From Vibrio sp. HB236076 (GTDB lineage: Bacteria; Pseudomonadota; Gammaproteobacteria; Enterobacterales; Vibrionaceae), in contig NZ_CP162601.1 of NCBI RefSeq assembly GCF_040957575.1, positions 2,170,001 through 2,234,000 of the forward strand: 64,000 nucleotides of DNA, written 5' to 3'. Position 1 is the stretch's first letter, and each line of letters opens with the position of its first letter. Shown here piece after piece: positions 61,158-64,000 of the stretch. Position numbers and translations under genes: made by a program. Below the pieces are notes generated by a model that was not told where the DNA came from, searched no databases, and was given only the letters and a program-made list of their open reading frames with translations.

Positions 61158-61901
61158 ATGGCAAAGTCTTATTTTCATTTTTTTGATACACACTGTAAAT
61201 GTAGAGTGTTTATAGCCAGATTTGTTAAGTTTATCGGCTTTTTTCTCTTTTTGTTGAGTTTTTTCACTCACGCTGCCAGCGATAGACAAATCGAACGCAC
61301 CCGCTTAGCGGCAGAGGAGTATATCCTCGCCAATATGACTAAGCCTAAAGGAGCAGAACTCAAGGTACAAGCGGCAGACCTTGACCCGCGTTTAAAAATG
61401 ACGGATTGTCCCATACCCCTTACCACCAGTGCTAACAATACTAACAGTAATCGAAGTAATATAAATGTGTTAGTTGAGTGCGAATCAGACAATTGGCGCG
61501 TGTATGTCCCGGTAAAAATTGAGCTAGCATTGCCCATGGTAACCGCGCTTCGCCCACTCGCAAAAGGCGTTATTATATCGCCATCTGATGTCACGGTGTC
61601 GATGATTACTTTGCAACATTTTAGGCGCCAGGGCTATAGCCAACTCAATAACGTCACTGGCGCTAAGGTAAAACGTTTGATTCGCTTGGGCGATGTCGTT
61701 GAAAGAAATGATATTTGTGTTGTCTGTCGCAATGAAAAAGTGACCATCATTGCTGCCAAAGGTGGGATGTCTATCACAACTCAAGGAACCGCCCTACAAG
61801 ATGGTGGAGAAGGCGAGCAAGTGAGAGTGAAAAACGACAAATCCCAACGTATAATCCAAGCGCGAGTCACTGCCGTTGGTGAGGTTTCTGTTGCTTTTTA
61901 A
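61158..61901 (+). CDS. flgA: P-ring assembly chaperone FlgA
   Basis: 247 residues. The N-terminus has a long cytoplasmic lead and then a hydrophobic signal (about 21-38) with a likely cleavage after THA. The mature part shows the SAF domain (about 130-190: PLAKGVIISPSDV, RLIRLGDVV) and ends GMSITTQGTALQDGGEGEQV. It is a periplasmic chaperone for FlgI. The N-terminal lead is long, and an internal start is possible. Confidence 0.93.
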   Translation: MAKSYFHFFDTHCKCRVFIARFVKFIGFFLFLLSFFTHAASDRQIERTRLAAEEYILANMTKPKGAELKVQAADLDPRLKMTDCPIPLTTSANNTNSNRSNINVLVECESDNWRVYVPVKIELALPMVTALRPLAKGVIISPSDVTVSMITLQHFRRQGYSQLNNVTGAKVKRLIRLGDVVERNDICVVCRNEKVTIIAAKGGMSITTQGTALQDGGEGEQVRVKNDKSQRIIQARVTAVGEVSVAF

Positions 61902-61985
61902 CTAAGTTTCACCCTCTTTTAAAGCTCACTTGACCTACAAAGCCCAAAGTGCGGTAGAATGAATCAATATATTCGATCAAAATAT

Positions 61986-62012
61986 TAAAGAAACCTCAAT
62001 GATGGTCGATAA
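61986..62012 (+). promoter_or_regulatory. Sigma-28 promoter of flgMN
   Basis: TAAA (61986-61989), exactly 15 bp, then GTCGATAA (62005-62012). This matches TAAA-N15-GCCGATAA with one mismatch, about 48 bp before the flgM ATG. It implies that FlgM is made as a late gene under the sigma factor it inhibits. Confidence 0.85.
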
Positions 62013-62059
62013 TATAGCCACTGAGAGAAATGTCATCCTGGTGAGAGTGAGAGAGAGAT

Positions 62060-62380
62060 ATGGCAGGCATTGATAATGTGCGCTCAAATCAGTTAAGTAC
62101 TGCAACGCAACGCGGTAACAGTAAAACTGAAATTAGCAGCACTGCAACACAAAATGATAGTAAAACAACCGCAACGGGCTCCGGACAAGATTCCGTATCC
62201 TTGAGCCAGCAAAGCAAAGCGCTTAATCAAATGCAACAAGATTTGTCGTCACAACCTGCGTTTGACAAAGCTAAGGTAGCTTCTATCAAAGAAGCGATCG
62301 CTAACGGCTCATACAAGGTTGATCCTGACAAGCTAGCGAGCAATATTTTAAAATTTGAAAGTGAGCTTTCAACGCAGTAA
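62060..62380 (+). CDS. flgM: Anti-sigma-28 factor FlgM
   Basis: 106 residues. It holds FliA inactive until exported through the finished hook. A disordered Ser/Thr/Asn-rich N-terminal half leads into the conserved C-terminal FliA-binding helices with SVSLSQQSKAL, VASIKEAIANGSYKVD and LASNILKFE. GAGAGAGAT precedes the ATG. It is in an operon with flgN, 31 bp apart. Confidence 0.95.
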   Translation: MAGIDNVRSNQLSTATQRGNSKTEISSTATQNDSKTTATGSGQDSVSLSQQSKALNQMQQDLSSQPAFDKAKVASIKEAIANGSYKVDPDKLASNILKFESELSTQ

Positions 62381-62411
62381 CGCTTGGCGGTAAAAACGAG
62401 ATAAGGAGTGA

Positions 62412-62840
62412 GTGATGGTTGCTTTAGTGGATTTAGTTCAATTTCAACTCGACAGTGCCAACGAGCTCGAGCAAGTACTGAGCGATGAAACCCAGGCGAT
62501 CACTCAGCGAATTTCCTCCCAAATAGAGTCCGTTGCACTAAAGAAAAATGAATTGGTTGAACGATTAAAAATCACCGATCAACGCATCGCGGCTCACCCA
62601 GATGTTACCAAACTCTCGGACGATGACAATTTGTCTGCCAAAGTCAGTGATATCCAAGCGATTATCACCCGTTGCCAAGAAATTAACCTAGTGAACGGTG
62701 AGGCTTTAGCTCGAGCTGAGATGAGTTTTCGCAAGTTAAATAATTTATTGCAAGAAACCAATCGCAAAGCGGGCATGACTTATAACGCTGGCGGAAAAAC
62801 CCAATCTATTTCGACATTAGGCACAAATATCAAAGCCTAA
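62412..62840 (+). CDS. flgN: Flagellar export chaperone FlgN
   Basis: 142 residues, almost all helical with coiled-coil character. AAGGAGTGAGTG lies just ahead of the ATG. It is the export chaperone for the hook-junction proteins FlgK and FlgL. Position after flgM, length and the C-terminal GMTYNAGGKTQ segment support the call. The sequence alone is of low complexity. Confidence 0.9.
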   Translation: MMVALVDLVQFQLDSANELEQVLSDETQAITQRISSQIESVALKKNELVERLKITDQRIAAHPDVTKLSDDDNLSAKVSDIQAIITRCQEINLVNGEALARAEMSFRKLNNLLQETNRKAGMTYNAGGKTQSISTLGTNIKA

Positions 62841-62870
62841 AGTTGGTTTCTTTACCGCACTCATCAATGT

Positions 62871-62907
62871 AAAAAAACAAAAGCGCGAAAATAAGATCGC
62901 GCTTTTG
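62871..62907 (-). terminator. Terminator between flgN and flgP
   Basis: CAAAAGCGCG (62878-62887) and CGCGCTTTTG (62898-62907) form a perfect 10-bp stem with a 10-base loop. A T run follows on the minus strand, so it mainly serves flgP and may also slow flgN transcripts. Confidence 0.85.
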
Positions 62908-62940
62908 CTTGTTGCGAATATCACGAGGTCAATTTTTAAA

Positions 62941-63372
62941 TTAGAAGATCGTTTCTTGCCTTGCATTGGGTACTGGTTGAACCTCACCGTAATCCCTTAA
63001 GGCAGACATTTTACGAATATCCAGTCTTAGTTCAGTAACATAGCTGTCGCCCACCGGATAGCTTCTCACCACTTCGGCACCACGAATAACACCATCAACC
63101 GCACCTGATGTGTTTTCTACCCCTAAACGTTGGTCTTGTAATTCTGCACGGCCGCTGATGCGCATACCATAAACTTGCTCAGCCAATTCACGATAAGCAT
63201 CAATCTTGGACGCTCTCATCGCTCTAACACGCCTTTCCTCATCATTACGACCTTTTTGCTCACTGATGGTCGCATAGCCAACCGCGACCAAGGTATTATC
63301 ATCTCTAATCGTCTGCAGCGGCTGACAGGCGGCTAACCACAAAACTGTGATTATCATTAATGCGCTTCTCAT
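62941..63372 (-). CDS. flgP: Outer-membrane flagellar lipoprotein FlgP
   Basis: 143 residues. Lipoprotein signal with lipobox LAAC (Cys16), then a LPP20-like domain with VRAMRASKIDAYRELAEQVYG and the final VRSYPVGDSYVTELRLDIRK. In Vibrio FlgP and FlgO are needed for stable polar flagella and motility and contribute to the basal disk at the outer membrane. It lies 11 bp downstream of flgO. Confidence 0.92.
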   Translation of the reverse strand: MRSALMIITVLWLAACQPLQTIRDDNTLVAVGYATISEQKGRNDEERRVRAMRASKIDAYRELAEQVYGMRISGRAELQDQRLGVENTSGAVDGVIRGAEVVRSYPVGDSYVTELRLDIRKMSALRDYGEVQPVPNARQETIF

Positions 63373-63383
63373 TTCACTTGCTC

Positions 63384-64000
63384 CTAAGGTCTCAAAATCA
63401 CGGTGTAAGGCTGACGTATCGTAGGATCAGAACGTATGATAACACCGTCTTTTGTACGCATACTGTTCAGGGTATCTAAATCACGCCCAATGCGATCAGC
63501 GGGTAAGAACCCTTGAGCCGAGGCGACGACGATGCGCGTTTTTAAACCAACAACCCGAGCATTGACCAACACCCCACCCTCTTGGCGCAGCATCGTTCCA
63601 ACTAACACATACTGAATATTTTGCTCGTGAGCCAACGATTTCCAATCGCGACTCAAAGCAAAATCACCCTCTTGAGTGACTTGGATATCGCCTGTCGTTT
63701 TGTAGTCCACAACTTGAAATCCGCGTCGTTGAAATTGATAAATAAAGCCTTCAGACACCGTATTTCCAAGCCAATTGGTCGCATCCATGTTTTGTACATC
63801 AACAAAGGAGGTCACTGCTAAAGGCGTTCTCGCTGAAACACTCGTGTTAGACAGAATCAACTCTTCAGTCAAGCTATCGACAAAGTAATTCATGGTATGC
63901 TGTGGGTTTTCTAACAACATAAATTGGCTTCCTGCGTATTGTTGCTTTCCATTGTAAATTGGCGCATACGCACAGGCAGTCAGGAATAAGACTGGTATCA
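63384..64000 (-). CDS. flgO: Flagellar lipoprotein FlgO, 5' end outside window
   Basis: At least 205 codons. The frame stays open past the ATG at 63920 to the right edge. The upstream codons read VLFLTAC, a lipobox, so the true start lies beyond 64000 and the 63920 ATG is internal. The FlgO domain is recognisable from FVDSLTEELILS, TPLAVTSFVDVQNMD and QRRGFQVVDYKTTGDIQ. It is the outer-membrane partner of FlgP, cotranscribed with it. Confidence 0.92.
   Translation of the reverse strand, partial: IPVLFLTACAYAPIYNGKQQYAGSQFMLLENPQHTMNYFVDSLTEELILSNTSVSARTPLAVTSFVDVQNMDATNWLGNTVSEGFIYQFQRRGFQVVDYKTTGDIQVTQEGDFALSRDWKSLAHEQNIQYVLVGTMLRQEGGVLVNARVVGLKTRIVVASAQGFLPADRIGRDLDTLNSMRTKDGVIIRSDPTIRQPYTVILRP

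Noticed and set aside
63384..63920. FlgO starting at the ATG at 63920
   Set aside because: The frame continues upstream and encodes a lipobox (LTAC) before this ATG, so it is internal to the gene.

Overview
The window looks like a chromosome segment of a marine Vibrio (Vibrionaceae). The evidence is a toxRS pair divergent from htpG, a polar-flagellum block flgN-flgM-flgA / cheV-cheR / flgBCDEFGHIJKL followed by three flagellin genes (flaC, flaD, flaE), the outer-membrane flagellar lipoprotein genes flgO and flgP, and NagC, Fur, RfaH and PTS proteins of gammaproteobacterial type. From memory, the housekeeping order (crr-ptsI-ptsH-cysK-cysZ-zipA-ligA ... toxS-toxR-htpG-adk-hemH-asnB-glnS) matches known Vibrio chromosomes. 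The join of flaE to crr recalls V. parahaemolyticus-like genomes rather than V. cholerae.

Layout. (1) 1-17934, minus strand: one uninterrupted frame of 5,978 codons that runs off the left edge. It starts at 17934 and encodes a giant surface adhesin-like protein made almost entirely of about 55 tandem Ig-like domains of roughly 101 residues. The central part (about 7.7-15.7 kb) is a near-perfect DNA tandem array with a 303/306-bp unit. It carries later segmental duplications, including a perfectly repeated 1,079-bp block 3,639 bp apart. The last 160 or so visible residues leave the Ig pattern and resemble the domains that precede the C-terminal type I secretion region in such proteins. That end, and any secretion genes, lie outside the window. 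(2) 18.3-29.1 kb: a hotdog-fold thioesterase-like gene, fur, a MITE-like element, glnS, nagC, a CPA2 cation/proton antiporter, asnB, rfaH, hemH and adk. (3) 29.3-35.5 kb: htpG, toxR-toxS, a SelT/W/H-type (Rdx) protein, a TIGR01777-type epimerase, a candidate 22-residue membrane microprotein and a CnoX/YbbN-like co-chaperone. (4) 35.5-43.7 kb: ligA, zipA, cysZ, cysK and the phosphotransferase genes ptsH, ptsI and crr, with strong RNA hairpins in both pts gaps. (5) 43.7-64 kb: flagellar region 1.

Flagellar control can be read from the DNA. Sigma-54 promoters with exact GG-N10-GC cores lie ahead of flgB, flgF and flgK. A strong sigma-28 promoter lies ahead of flgMN, and weaker sigma-28-like sites precede flaC and flaD. 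Strong hairpin terminators separate flgE/flgF, flgJ/flgK and each flagellin gene. This fits a middle class (rod, hook) driven by sigma-54 and a late class (flagellins, anti-sigma FlgM) driven by sigma-28.

The most unusual locus is the giant adhesin gene with its actively rearranging repeat array. No tRNA, rRNA, CRISPR array or intact insertion sequence was seen. Coordinates and repeat identities were read by eye.
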